DNA from: Aphelocoma coerulescens
Taxonomy: Eukaryota; Chordata; Aves; Passeriformes; Corvidae
Assembly: GCF_041296385.1 (NCBI RefSeq)
Contig: NC_091013.1
Coordinates: forward strand, 32,373,001 to 32,437,000
Direction of reading: 5' to 3'
DNA: 64,000 bases
Under the pieces are notes generated by a model. It saw nothing but the letters and a program-made list of their open reading frames with translations. It ran no database searches and was not told where the DNA came from. The translations under genes and the position numbers were made by a program. Within the stretch, counting starts at the first letter, position 1. Each line of letters starts with the position of its first letter. Below, one piece after another: positions 1 to 14,000 of this stretch.

Positions 1-295
1 GTGCTTGGACACCTGAGTGGGAGAGGAGGAAGAGAGAGGATAACACCCCATGTTGTTTCATTACATACAGATAGCCACAACTCACACTTATGCATATGCT
101 CTTGCCTTTAGCTTGGTAGTCTTTTCCCCCGTGCAGCTCCGTGCCACTCTGCATCACATATTATGAAACTGTTGAAAAGCGTATAGGCTGTTACAACAGG
201 AATGTTCCGCCACCTAAGTACCATCTGCTCACGAGCGCTGGAAGTTGAACCCACCAGTTGAACTGCTTGGAGGCAGCTGAAGCACAACGCAGAAA

Positions 296-1712
296 CATGA
301 TCAGAGAGGACTGCTTGATGCTTTTGCTTCTTTCTGGTTCTTTGGTGAAACCATGCCATCCCCCTGGCCTAAGGAAAGCAGGAGTCTGTCTGTTCTTGGT
401 TGTTTTAGTAAAAAATGTTTGGTCTTCTTAGAAGCTGCTATAGTTTAAGGGGAAAAAAGGCATCTTGGAGACAACAGCAGAAGAACTTCACTTTGAAGAA
501 GAGAAGAAAGCTGGCCCAGTCAGACCATTCCCTTATGAAAGGAGGCTGCACAAGAGAGGAGAGATAGAAAAGGAACTTGTTAGTGCAAAAGCCAGGCTTG
601 GCTCCATGCCTTACCTTTACCTACCTTGTTTCACTTTTTCCAGTCTTTTAGGCAGGGTTAACATTCCTAGAAGCAGTCGTTGCAGTAGGAGTAAGTCACT
701 GTAAATCATCTCATTTTCTAACCTCTCCTTGTGGGAAGCCTGTATTTCAAAAGACTGCATTGCCAAGTGCAGTACACCGAGAGGCAATGCTGAGGTAGAT
801 CGCAGAAGCACCATGCCTATGCTCTGTCTGTGATAGGTGGGTTTGCTGGGAAGCTTTTCTTTTGCTACCTTCAAGGCTGTTTTGCATTATTTATTGTGGT
901 GATCTGGGAGAATGCAATCCCTTGGGAACAATGAAGGTGTCACAGCAGGACTCGTGTTTAAGCTACTATTAAGGACAATACTCTAGGGACAAGGTATTCT
1001 TAGTGCCATGAGCTATGGATAAGGAGACTTTGGGTCAATACAGATATTGCTCATGAATTTAAAACAAGCTTTGAGCCTCACTTCAACCAGGCAACTCAGT
1101 CTCCTGAATGCATGTTAACAGTAGGGTAGCTCTGAGATTTTGAGTAGAGAGCAAGCCTGTTACAACCCCAGCACATTTACTTCTAGTCCTAGTTTCTGGA
1201 CTTCAAACATACTGAAGCAATACTGAAAGTTAGATGTAGTTGGGATTCTGCAGATAGCACAGCTGCCTCATATAAATCCTTAGAGGTTTCTTGTTTCACA
1301 ACATAGCCTGGAAAGGCAGGCCAGGGTGTCCTCTGCAGGAGCTGCTAATTAAGACAAAAGAGTGCAGAGACATTTAGTCCCTGTTTCACACTGTGTTTCA
1401 GAGGTACAGCATTTTACCCTTCAACTTCTGGGTTTTCTGCTTGTCCCTGAACAGAGAAGGCTGTTTATTGCTTTTGTGTCTCTCTGGTCCTTTGCTGAAT
1501 TTACTTGTGCATTAAGAAGGAGTAAAGGCCTTCCATTTCTTACTGTCTGGTCACCAGCTTACAGTTCTCAGTCTTTTTAAAGCTGCTAGAGTCAAAGGAA
1601 ACAGCAGAACATCTCTTGTTTCTGTATAAGAGAGTTGACCCTGTCTAGTTTGGTGGGAAAAGCTTGAAAACACGAAGAAGGTAGAAACTCTACTGGCACA
1701 AAGAGAAGAAAG
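296..1712. repeat. diverged direct duplication, about 1.15 kb apart
   Basis: Two stretches resemble each other in the same order. Around 318-350 and 1468-1500 the sequences share about 26 of 32 bases (core TGCTTTTG...CTCTGG/TCTGG...TTTG-TGAA). About 112 bases downstream in both, AGCTGCTA-AGT---AGG recurs (433-450 and 1581-1598), followed by AACAGCAGAA (473 and 1600) and AGAGAAGAAAG further on. The spacing drifts by tens of bases, so indels have accumulated. This may be an old tandem duplication or two copies of an unidentified dispersed repeat. I judged it by eye only. Confidence 0.35.
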
Positions 1713-4259
1713 ACTCCTCAGCCTATTTTTTGAACCTCACTCTTTTGGTGTTAACTTCAAGATTTTGACTGCTTTGCAGAAGTGCTGTTGCCAATATGCT
1801 AAATTTGAATGCACACCCAAACACATGCATACATGTGCAGATCTTTAGGGCTCAGTTACTCAGCCTCCTTCTTGGTGCAAGTTTGTTTAGCAATCATTCT
1901 GCTTGCTTTAAACTCCAGCTTTTGCCTTGCAGATGCATTTTGATTGCCTCACAGCAGACAAGGTAGTCGTGCCTGTGCAAAAACATGTATTTCCTGGTGC
2001 TTTCTTAAGTGCTTTGTTCAGTTGTCTTTTGTTTGTGGGTTCCCATCAGATCTCCCCCTGTATCAGTGCATGAGTCTGAAAGGGCTTCCTGACACCTGCT
2101 GTGTCACCTCCAGCTCTGTGGTCTAAAACAAGCGAGGCTGTAGTTCTGTCTGTCCCAGCTTTCCTTCTCAGTGCTGTGAGCTGAGTGTTGACTCTTCTGA
2201 GTAAACTGGTGATTCATATGAAAATGCTCAGCTATGTGGGAAGAGTCACAGAGCAGTAAAATGAAAATGAAGGTTTCTTTTCCCAAAGAATCTTTTGCAA
2301 GATTTTACTTCTAAATATATTTTATTTCCTTCTTCAGACCACAAACAGAAAGTCAGATGTGTTTATTATTTTTTTCCTAGTTTAAAAATTATAGTTTCAT
2401 GTGTAATTTCAGGTGAAAATGCCCCTGTCTCATTAATAAAATAGAAAAAGAGCTTTAAGACTGGCCCCTATTTCAGTATATTTCTTTCCTTCACAGTCTC
2501 TCTTCCTCAGTGTCTCTCTCCTCCGTCTGCATCTCCCAAAGTTGGGGGAGAGTCTCCTAAGTTCTCCACTTGCTTCTCATCTGTTTCTTCCTGGCTCTGA
2601 ATATTTCACCCCACCTTGTGGCATTTGCCTCACTGCAGGTGTTTCTCAGTAGCTTCTCTGAGGATATTTCTCACCTTCCTTGAGGCATCTCTGTGTCTTT
2701 CTGTAGGTCAGGTTTTGATAAACAAAGCAAGAAAGTAGGTTATGTGTTGATATCTTCAAGTCAGAAGGCTTTTTGGGCAGCCATTCAGAGCTACCTTCCC
2801 CAGGAAACTCCTATTTAAAATCTGTGCTTTGCCTGTATCATCCACAACACCAGAGCCGCCCGTCTTTGGCCGGGGGTGCTGAGTTAAGGCATGTTCAGGT
2901 GCAGGAGGGACCTGCTGGGTGGCAATTACCTGTATGGTACACACATACAGTTTGCTATCACTTCCTCTTCTGTTCTGGTGATTTATGGACCAATGAGTGG
3001 CTCCAGCCTCATGCCCTGAGTTTTGTAAGGCATTATTCAATTTTGCTGAGGGAAGTATATAAATTACCGAGTTATGCATTTCGTAAGACCTTGTCTTATC
3101 ATTGAAAAGTGTATTTATTTCAGACCGTGTTTCCTTGGACAGCAGGCACACGCAGAAGAGGAAAAGAAACATGAATCCTGGAAATACTGTAATGGAGTGA
3201 CATTAGCAGGGCTCTCAGGGAGGAAAGGCTGAGGTGTAGGACCTTCAGAGCAGAAATCCCTGATGGGGTTGTGATATGGGGTACCTGAACCTTGAGGTGG
3301 AAGGACAGGAAATGTGGGGACCTTCATAGAGGAAGGATTGGATGATGAAGTCTTTGTGGTGGAAGAAAGACAGCTTGAACTGAAGGCAAATTTGGGCTTA
3401 GCTACTGGTACCAGGCATGTTCCTGTAGTGAAACAAGCTCAGGTGCACTGCATTTTCCTCTTCCTTCAGCTGAAGGCTAGCACTTCTTGCACCGCTGTAT
3501 TTCTAGGCCAGAAGAGCAGCCTAGTTTGGTGAGCCGGCATTTCCCTGCAGCAGGATGTGCCTTAGAGTCAAGACATAAATTATTTTCTTTTTTAATGTTA
3601 CATAATGATCATAATGAGCTGATAGTCTTTAATTGCAATACCTCTTGTGTATGATAACATGGAAAAAATGTGTCAGAAGAGTTAAATGTTATGTACAGGA
3701 TATATTTCTGGTGCCTACTGCTGGGCTTGTAGCCACACACCTCTCTCCTTGGGCACTTTGGAAATGAAAGGGGAAACTGGAAGACAGAACTCTTGCAAAA
3801 TCACCTAACCACCACCATACAGTCAGAGGGCTGCTGACCATAATAAAGACCCTATATGGTGTCTGGATCCTGCATTTTAATGTCATAATAATATTATTGA
3901 GAGCTATATTTCTAATGCCTTGAAGCCAAGAAAGTGCACAGCTTGCTGCATGGCAGGCCCAGTGCTTCACTTGGAGTGGCAGGTTGTATTTTTCCTAATG
4001 TAAAGATTTTTTTTATGAGAGGGGAAAGTGCAATATTGTGTCATTTATACAGGACATCATGCTGCATTCTGGTTGAAAAGACACCCCAGTGCCTGGAGCA
4101 ACACAGTCCTCTCTGTCCATTACTGCTGGCAATTCTGCCAGGGAATTTCACTTTTATGTAAGTCCCCTTGTAAATATAATATAATAAAGGGGGAGGCAGT
4201 GGGGCAATCAGAGTAGCACAGGCAGGAGAGAGATGAAGGACCGCAATGCTCAGAGAGAC

Positions 4260-4299
4260 ACGTGGATAGAAGCTCCTAACACGTGGATAGAAGCTCCTA
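4260..4299. repeat. 21-bp tandem duplication
   Basis: The unit ACGTGGATAGAAGCTCCTA plus AC occurs at 4260-4280 and is repeated without change for 19 bases at 4281-4299. The identity of the copies suggests a recent replication-slippage duplication. No function is implied. Confidence 0.9.
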
Positions 4300-5002
4300 T
4301 CACTCAGCCACTGTGTGTCATGACCCCATGCCCCCCACACACATGCAACCTCCAGCACTTGAAAAAGCTAGCTAAGAAAATCGATTGGATCCTAGTGAAT
4401 TTTATCAACTGCTCCTTAGTACAGTCAGACAGGTGTAGTACTGTACAGGCCTAATTGTTCCTATTGGGAATGAATGGTGTGCAGCTAATGAGCCCTGTGG
4501 GCAGTGGAAGTGCCCTGTCTGCCCCTAATGGCAGAGGGGAGGAGGGAAGGGAAGGATGCAGGAGGTACAGGGGATGGAGGTGTACAGGGATGCTGGACAC
4601 CTGAGAATACAGTCCACCTCCCGGGGATTTTTCCCAGCAGATGTCACTGTTCACCCACCAAATAAAAACACTCCCAGGCAGTAAAGGGCCTTTGGAAAAA
4701 GCCACCGCAGGCTGTTGCTTAAAAATGAAATACGCTGCCTCAGAAGAACATTTCCACTTGGGGATATGAGTGAGAGCAGTTTATTTTTATAAAGATGGCA
4801 TGGGATGAAAATTTGCTGTGAACCTGGAGGAGGGCGTTACTGCAGGAGCTGTGCCTGCAGCAGACCCCTGGCCCCCCTCTGCCATACCTGGCACTCAGCT
4901 TTAAGGTGAGCATCGGGGGGTGGATGGGAACCTGTGAGGGTGGAGGAGGAGGAAAGCTTTAGCTGGTCTCACTAATGTTCCTGCACTGCAGGGTTTAGTA
5001 GG

Positions 5003-5070
5003 ATTTAGTCATGACTAACAATTTAGTGATTTAATCATGACATAATTTTGTGGTATTAAATCATGACTAG
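5003..5070. repeat. 26-bp-period imperfect tandem repeat
   Basis: ATTTAGTCATGACT (5003), ATTTAATCATGAC (5029) and ATTAAATCATGACT (5055) start exactly 26 bases apart, giving about 2.6 units. Each unit holds a TCATGA palindrome preceded by an AT-rich box. It is either a small minisatellite or a cluster of spaced protein-binding sites; the sequence alone does not decide between these. Confidence 0.75.
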
Positions 5071-8000
5071 CCCTGCCCACGCTTTATTTATTCAATTTAT
5101 AGGTCCTTATGATGTTATATAGATACAAAATTCATATTCAGTATTGGAGGAGCTGAACTACCTTTCCCTCAGTACATAAATTAGCCATGAGCAATTTGAA
5201 ACTAGGCAATTTCAACTAGAAGCAACTTACACTCTTATTCTCTTTTAAAGATTTTCAGGGATGCTCTTCAGTACTCTTCAGGAGAAAAGTGATAGGAGGG
5301 CTTTGTTTTCCATGCAGTATGACAGAGCTGTTCCTGGCATACACGCAAAGTATCACTGCAGAGATATGCAGATACACCGATACAGAAGCTCAGACACCCG
5401 AGTGACAGACGAGCAGAAATGCTGCACTGCACACAGGAGACAAGGGTAGCTGGGATCTTGCTGGCCTAATGATGGGGCTGTAAATGGGATAATGGGCACA
5501 TTCAATGTGGGACATCAGAAATGTCCACAATGGTATAGTTGCAGATTTCATCTTTGGTGATTTTGCATTTTAACACAGGAGAGGAGGCATGCATCAAGAG
5601 AAAAGCAATCATATTGCTGGGATATCATTAGCCTGTAACGTGCTGACACTAATAGGGGCAGCACAGAGCAGCAAAGGGCAAAACTGTGTGCTACACACTG
5701 CTTATCTCAAGTCCCCTGTGTGCAGAGCACTCCTGACGCTGCAAAATGCCTTGAAGAAGGGCTTCTTCACCTGAAAACGTGTTCATTTTTTCCCGTTTCA
5801 AAATCCTATCTTTTCCTGCCAGCCTAACCTCCCTTGTCTGCTCACCCCACTGACACACTTGTGCTTTCGTAAGCACAGCAGGCTCCAGCTGGGAAGAAGT
5901 TTACACTCTTTTCCCCATTGTCCTACACAAAATCTGATGCTGAATCCCTCCTCTCATCTGAATTTCCAGACTGAATTATTCATAGTCATTTAAACTTGTG
6001 CCAGCATTGTCTTTTGAGGTGAGGAGCTCCTCTGCCCTCCAGCAGGCATTTCTAGGAAAGCAGTTGTATCCCCCTCTGTCTCTCCTCCACAGGATCAACA
6101 ACCCAGACTCTCTGGGTCTCTGCTTGGATTGGCTCTGCAGCCCTGGTCCTCCTAGCAGGCCCACATGGGGTCTGGGCATTTAATGTTCCTCCTTGTGAGG
6201 GGGGTGCGCATAAGTGGACTGTTGTGCTGTGTGAGGCTCACTTGCACCCTGTACATTTTTTTTACCAGACATTTTTTATTTCTCTAAAGAGCTCATGATG
6301 GAAAAGTTTGAGCTGTCAATGATGTCAGAAAGCAAGTGTCTGTATTCAGACTGAAAGCTACTGCTAAGACACTCCCCGAGATTGCTCCAAACATGATTTC
6401 CTTGAGGAACCTCACCAGTGATTTCCTGTTAGCTCAAGAGCACTCCATATGGGGCTGCTTCAGTCTCATCTCCAAATAGTGCTTCATCTACTTGGCATGT
6501 CCTGGCAGTTAACTTGATTTCCAGCATTATGAAATAGCAGTGAAGGTGACTGTGTGGAAGATGAGATATGCAAAACATACCATGGGTAGGCTCAACCATT
6601 GCTATTGTTTTCATTGTTCATGAAGCCTCAATAGAAAAACAATTGGTTTAAGCAAAAGAGTTGTTAAGTGCCCAAACTCTGTAATGACTGTGTTCACTCA
6701 TGGGGCTGGGTTCCTGGCATGGGCTCTGACCTTCCCTCTAACTCATGAGGGGTTTCCGTCAACTTTGGCAGGAATGGGAAGAGTTTGTTACCGAAAACGT
6801 TGCACGCAGATCATTTTGGGGTCAGGGAGGAGACTCCTGTGAGATACCGATGAAAGGGAAGAAGCCAAAGCAGGGCAGGAGGCCAGAGCTGGGTCTCTGA
6901 AAGGTGGCAGAAAGAGGAGGTGATTATGCCTCAGGTGCTTTTGGTGTCCAGGGTGGCTGCCCTCGTGCATGTGCCTGTCTGGATTGTGGGACCAGCCATG
7001 TCTGGGAGTGAAGAGTCCAAGTCAGCTGCCAGGGTGAACCACTTCAAAGCTCTTTTTCTCAGACAGTGGGTGAGTATTTTCCTAAGGCTGTAGAGTGATA
7101 AGGCATCCAAGTCTTTCCCTGCTTGAAACCAGATTGCCACACTTGCCGGCTCTCGGCTCAGCCAAGAACCATTATAAATTGTCCCTCATGAAATGCAAAA
7201 TGCTTGTCTGGCAGAGTTAGAGAAGACATATTCCATTCCTTGGGTTTTGCTCTGACTGAATTACACTGCAGTGAATGGATCAGCCCCTGGAGAGCACCTT
7301 GTTTGGGAGAGGAATTTATCAGTGTCGGAGGTGTAAATTAAATGCAGTGCAGACCTGGAGTCAGAGAAGAGGGGAAGCTCAGTATCTGCACATCATGCAG
7401 ATGATGTGTGTGCTCCTCTGACAGCACCAGGAAGAGTTTGGCTCACCCAAAATAGAGCATTGCAAGCATGGGCATGAGCAGATTTGGTCTAAATAGGATC
7501 AGACTAAAGACGTAGTATAGACCTCAGTTCTAGAACTCAGTGATTTGTAGTTGTGTGCATGTGGACTCCCAGCCATAAACCAGGTATCCAGGCCCTCTTC
7601 TGCTCAGTTCAAGAGCTTGATTCAGGCCTCTCAACACAGGTATCGAGACCAGTGGGAAACCCAGGTCCTTCTGGAGTGGCAGCTGAAGACATCTCAAGTG
7701 GCCCTGGCTGGCAGTGGCACTAACCCCTAACTCACATTTAGGCACCTGGGTAGAAGAATCTCACTCAACACTGTAATCTAAATACAAGGAAAAAAGGCTA
7801 GTACTGCATCTTAAAAAACCACTTTGTGGATACCAACTCAATTAAAGCAAGTGGTGGTGGGCTGACTCACTGCAGGCTCTGTTGATGGGTTAAGCTGGAA
7901 ACAGTCTGTCAGTACATGCCTGGGGCTCCTGTACGTCCTGAGGATGACCCCAGGAAAAGGTTGTGGAACTAACGAACTGTAAAAATGTTATCTAAGCTGT

Positions 8001-11000
8001 TCTTGATGGAAAGTTTGTGCTTTGCTAAATTATACTATTTCATGAAAAATACCACCTCCTCACAGTAAAATGCAGATTTTTGTTGTCAAAAGGCAGGTTA
8101 TAGAAAATGAGCACAGAGCCAGGGTACAAGGATTTCTTCATGTGGGATGCTGGGTTGTCTTGTGGGATGGATCATCTTAGCTAGCTGCTCACACCATAGC
8201 AGCAGCAGGAAAATGAGTCTCCTGAATCAGTGCTGTTGTGAAACACAGCAATACTCATGGCCAAACTTTCAAAGAAAAGCTCATACTTAGTCTGAAAGTT
8301 GATAATTTCCATGGAAATACCCATAAAATCTCTTCACTTATTTACATTTTGGTTGAGAAAATAGTTTGCTTTCTGGCCAGGCCTAGGGAGGACCATCCTG
8401 GGAGAGGTAGGGACTGCAGCTCAGTGGTGTTCAGCAAGGCAGAAAGCAGAAGCAGCAGTGTGTTTCACATGGCAGCAGTCATCAGCATCCAGCCTGGAGT
8501 TACAGGAGGGGTTTATAAAATCCAGGCAGAAGGCAAAGCCCAGAGATTGGCCTCACAGGCAGGCAAGATAGCATTTTTTAATAGGTGGCTCCAAGCAGAG
8601 CTAAAACATACTAATGATGAGAGAAATGACCTTTGTGAGAGAGGCTTGGAAAAGTGAATTACAGGGTTCAGAAAGAAACCTTCTTCCAGAATACACACTT
8701 TTTTTTAAAAGCTGGAGGTGTGAAGAAGACTGAGAAAAATCAAGGCAAAGCTACCAGGTGAAACAAAAACCAGCTGTAGTCCTCCTGCCATTTCTCTGTA
8801 GGCTCATTAATAGGACTTCTCTCCTGTTTTTTACCACCCATCTTGATGAAATATCTATGAAGCATGGCAGAGACTGCTACTGCCTCAGTCAAGACAAAAT
8901 TCACCAATATGTTCTGAAGTTGCTAAGAAGAAATGGACATCCAGGAAAATGCTCTGATCACATTAGGCTTGTTTCCTTCAATGCACAGGCTAATAGCAAA
9001 CCTGTAATGTACACATGAATTGATGGCCCTGCTGAGCCTCCCACCAGACTTGGATGGACCACAACTTGCGTGGTCGATGCTAAGAAGTCAAACAAGGCCA
9101 CAGCTCCTCAAGGTAGTAGTTTAAAAGTGTCTTTTACAAAGAATGTGGGGAGGCACAGAAAGGTCAGGCATTGTTCAGTGGCAGATTGAGGGAGCTAATA
9201 TCTCTTGTTCTCCTGCTGTGACCATGGCATCACAGTACAAGAAGTATTTTCGGTGTGTGATACTCAGTTTCACAAACATGTGAATCCATAACTGAACCAA
9301 AATAATCAGAAACAGAAGCTTACCTAAAATACTTCAAAATGCACAGGGTTGTTACTAAAAATTTGCTTTTTAAAATTTTCAAAGTGACACAAAAGTCTTG
9401 CCCAGCACTTAACACCTGCAGATAGTAACAGCTGCATAATCTCAGTAATTATGCAACCAACGTTCTCTGAACTCAATTTAACTTCCCCCATCCTTTCCCT
9501 CTGCTAGAAACTTGGTGCTAATAAAAAGGCCTATGTGTGTTTATTTTAAAAAAAGGAAAATGTTGGCAACACCATTTCAACCAAATGAAGAAAACAGAAC
9601 TGAAGACAGAGCTCTACTGCCTTATATTCTTCCTTGATGCTGTTAAATGACTGTGCAGTAAAAATCTGGGTTGATTTACAAAAATTGTGGGATTTGTTAG
9701 TTTTCCCATCCTGGGGAATCCACACTCATACAGTTCTCCACCACTCTGTGGGAATAATTTGATTTCAAAACACAAAAGCTGTTTAATTCAATGAATGGCA
9801 GTAGAAAAAGTGGGAGTATGACCCTTTCACAAGTGCAAGAAATTTGCCTGGAATCCACCTTCTTCCACAGAGTGGAGCAAACCTTCCTTTTCACTCTAGG
9901 CTCTAGGAATTAATATGTGTATCAAGATGCACATATGATTAAATAAGAACGTTTATGGCAGAAAACCTAGGCTTAGTCTAATGCTTATGGGACTGCTGAA
10001 CTAAAAGCTGTTCTAGGTGACTCCTCTTCCATAAGAGGCTCACTGATGGTCCTGCTAGTGAGAAGCCTCTTCCTTGATGTGAGAAGTACCAGACTTGAGA
10101 ACAAACTTCAAGATAGAAAAACTTAATATTTCAAATTAGTTTCTTAACATCTCAAATAGTCCATATGGCAAAGATGTTCATGAAATTACTTCTGCAGCTT
10201 GGATAAACCCCAGCAGAACTCTGTGATGTATAAGAAACTGTAAATCCAACTGCACATGGTCCAAAAAAGCTGCCCTGCATCTCTTTAGAGAGCAAAAATT
10301 GCTGTCTTCCTTTCTAGGTTTTGACTGCACACTGACTGTAACCACTCCTCCTGCGGCCGCATGGGCAGATGGAGAGACGGTAGGAACGTGTGGTTTGTGT
10401 CTTCCTCTCCCAACAGTCCCATGCCCTGGGAGGAGCTGGGTCAGAGAGAGCCTGCAGAGGGGAGTCTCTCAGCATTTAATACCAGCACCAGAAAGAGAAG
10501 GGAGGTTTGAGATGGTCACCTTTGGGCACCTTGTCCTTGGGCTGTTACATCATAGTTTGCAACATGTGCGAAAGAGGCACAGCTCATCCCGAGGGTTGTG
10601 TATGTGGAGTGCTATATGTATTTTACTGGTAGGAGGGGAAATTCCACATTAGGTAATTCTCACCCTGCACACCCAAAAATCATGTAGGCACTACTCAGTG
10701 AGAATGGCAAATTGCAGCTTCATGTTATTTGTGTCCACAGCTTGAGCCCGGTGCTTTCCAGCCAGAATATCCCCAGCTTGGTTTTCATTTGCTTTGTTTT
10801 CTTTTGTTCACACAAGGGTAAGATTTCTCCTTTGCTTAGGACAGACTCTAAGCTCTCTGAATGGGTCTGTCTTATCCCATCCCTCCAAACCACTTTGTGC
10901 TTTGTCCTCCAGACTCTTCCTCAATTGAGTAGAGCGGATGTTGATACACACTGTGGGCCAGATTCTTCCATTCTTCTCAGTTGGAGACGGTCATAATTCA

Positions 11001-14000
11001 AGTTTTGGTGACAGGGTGTTGCCTTAGAAATGCAGGGTCATAATGTGGACTTCCAGTATTTCTTGTTTCCCATTTAGACCTCTTAAGAAAAAAAAAAATC
11101 AATCAGAGGCCCTTGTTGTCAAGCACTCTCTAAATCTATGTGATGATATTTTCATTTACTTTTTATTTACTAGTTTAAAATGCCACCCTCTGTGATTTGT
11201 GTCTTGCAGTGTTCACCAGCAGCCTTTAAATATATCATAGCAATGATTTATCAACAATTTTCAACAATTCCCTATTGGAAGCGAGGTTTTGTGTGAAAAA
11301 TTAGGAATTACAGCACTCTCACATCAGGCAATAGCTTTTGACTAATAAATTTTGCACCCAGACATTTACCACTTCTTCAGTTTGCAAATGATGATCATGA
11401 TTCTTAATGGTGCAGTGTTAATAATAATTAGAAAAAAAAAAGAAGATGGCTTTCCAGAATATGACTACATAGGGCTGAATGCTTTGTTCCAGTATCCAGT
11501 ATCAGCTATTACCAGGCAGTGAATGAACATTTATTCAGCTTTGAGAGGACCACAAAAGATACATGATTAAGACGAATTTTAATTATTAGCTTCCAGTGTG
11601 CAAGTGTTGTAGCAATGCAGTGTGCCCTCGGTGCAGTGCCCTCAATTTGAGCGACTGCTTTGCCTCTGCCCATCCACATGTAATTTCTTTGCTCCATACA
11701 GAGCCTGGTATTAGCCAAGTTCAAAGGAGAGTAGCAATAATTTAAGACTCTTATGCTTTCACTTGTTTGCCATCAAGATGAAATTAGGTCCGAGAAAAAA
11801 ATGCTCAGAGGACTGGCTCCGGCTCTGCACGCCTTAAAATTAGATGCTGGAGTGAGACAGACTCCATGGCAGCTCTGCTGCCCTGCTGAGCCATTTCCAT
11901 CATCAATGGAGAGTGACAGGCAAACTCAAAGGGAAATCAGCCAACGTGATGTTTGAATGGATTTCAGAAGTGCCTCTCTGGTGGCTGCAGTGGGACCTGG
12001 GCATGCTGTGTGCTCAGCATGATGGTGCTAAGTGAGGTGAAATCATGCCTTGCTCACCCTGTTCATCCTTTTTTTTCCCTTGTTGTTGGTACTCCACCTG
12101 GCTTCAGTTAGGCATTGCTGTTTAGAAACTAGAGCCAGTCTTTGCTAAGTTTATACTAAGACCAAACTCCTCAGTGCTTATTATATCTAAGAGGAGATTT
12201 TCTCTCTTTTCAGGGAAAAGTGCTGGATTTTGTCCCACCTACGGCTTCCCAGTAAAAAATTACATCTGAGCATGCAGAGCAGAGTTAGTGCTCCTGAGGT
12301 CTCATTGAGACTACTGCCAATGCCCAGCATCCAATTGCCTTTAGAGCTCATCCAGCTCTGCAGGGACTCACGGTTCCAGAGTGAAAAAGGAATCAGAGAC
12401 AGTTTGTAGGGTTTAAGCCTTTTCATATCCTTTCTCCAATTGAACATCCTTTCCAAAATGAAAGAACTGTCATCTCACAATTCTTGTTGCATAAGGAAAT
12501 GACACAAAAATGATCCACCTGTTTTTTGAGTGTATTATATGAGCCTAGAAGAACCATCATCCTAAAGACAAATAAAAGATCTTTTTGAACTTCCATGCAG
12601 GCATGACAGAGGATGTATAAATCCAAGTTATGGAGATTGTTCTTCTTCACTACAAGTGAACTACTTGGTGCTGGAAGTGTAGCCACCTGTGAAGTTGGAT
12701 TAGTTGTAAAACTATATTTGTTTGTTGTAGACTTTTTTACAGAAGACGCAGGATTTGGTTTGTTTGGTTGGGTTGGTTTTATTTCCCTTTTTATTTCATA
12801 ATATAGACATTTAGATTCTTTCAGCTCTTACTTACTGAGTCTGGCTGGGATGCAGTTAAATTTTTTCACAACAGCCTCTAGGGTGCTGGACTTTGCGTTT
12901 GTGGCTAAAACAGTACTGAGAAGACACCAGTGTTTTGGCTACTGCAGAACCGTGACTGCACAGCATCAAGACTGTCTTGCCAATCGTCTCACCCTGAAAA
13001 AGGCCAGGCTGGGAGTGGGCAGGAGGCTGAGAGAGAGAAGTGACCACAGGGATGTCATATATGATGTTGTACTCTGTGATAAAAGCAGAGATAAAGGGGA
13101 GAATGAGGAGACAGCATGGTTGTAATGTTTGTATCCCCAAGCAATTGCTGTATGTACTGAGGCCCTGCTTCCTAGGAAGTGCCTGCTGATGGGAAGTAGG
13201 GAATAAATTTCTCTTTTTGTTTTGCTTCCGTGCACAGCTTTTAGTTTTCTTACTCAACCCATGAGCTTTTCCATCTTATTTGCTCCCCCTGTTCTGCTGA
13301 GGAGAGGGAGTGAGAGTGTCTGGGTGGGTGTCTGGCAGCCACCCAAGGTGAACCCACCACATCCTGCCAGCACAGCGTTCTGCCAACAACTTCATAAGCC
13401 TCCAGCCTTTGTGTGACTTCGCAGTTGGATGTTTGAGATTTTAATTTTTGTATTGCCAGTGACAAATTGAAAGGTTAAGTTTTACTGTGAACTGTGCTGA
13501 GCCTCAGTGGGGACCATGATGACAGTAAGAGTAGGATAGGCCTTAAAACGGTATAAGGCAGGGAAAGAAAAAACCAAAGGCAAATGCTGTTTGTGATTAG
13601 AAAGAACAGGGAATCAATTCAGAAAAACTTCTTCTCCTTTTAACCAATGTTAGTTACTCTGCACACCTGTGCCAGACCCCCAACTGAAGCTGTACAGCTT
13701 GAGGGCTCTTGGCTTGCCCAGCTGCCCATGCCAGCATTTGGACAGCTGGTGGGTGCCACTGTGTCAGCACTATCCTCAACTAAAATATATACTCCTTACA
13801 CAAAAAAGCAGAAATCAGAGGAGATCCTCCAGGAGAGGGCTGAGGAACAGAGCCTCAAGCTGGGCTTTTTAATTACTGTCTATGAATAGCCTGAGAAACA
13901 AGATCATTAAACCTACTCTTGCAGGGTTTTGCTGTTACATTTTTTTTCCTTTCTTAGTTTTCACAGAATCTCAGTGACTCACCTGAAAATTTTCCTCCTC

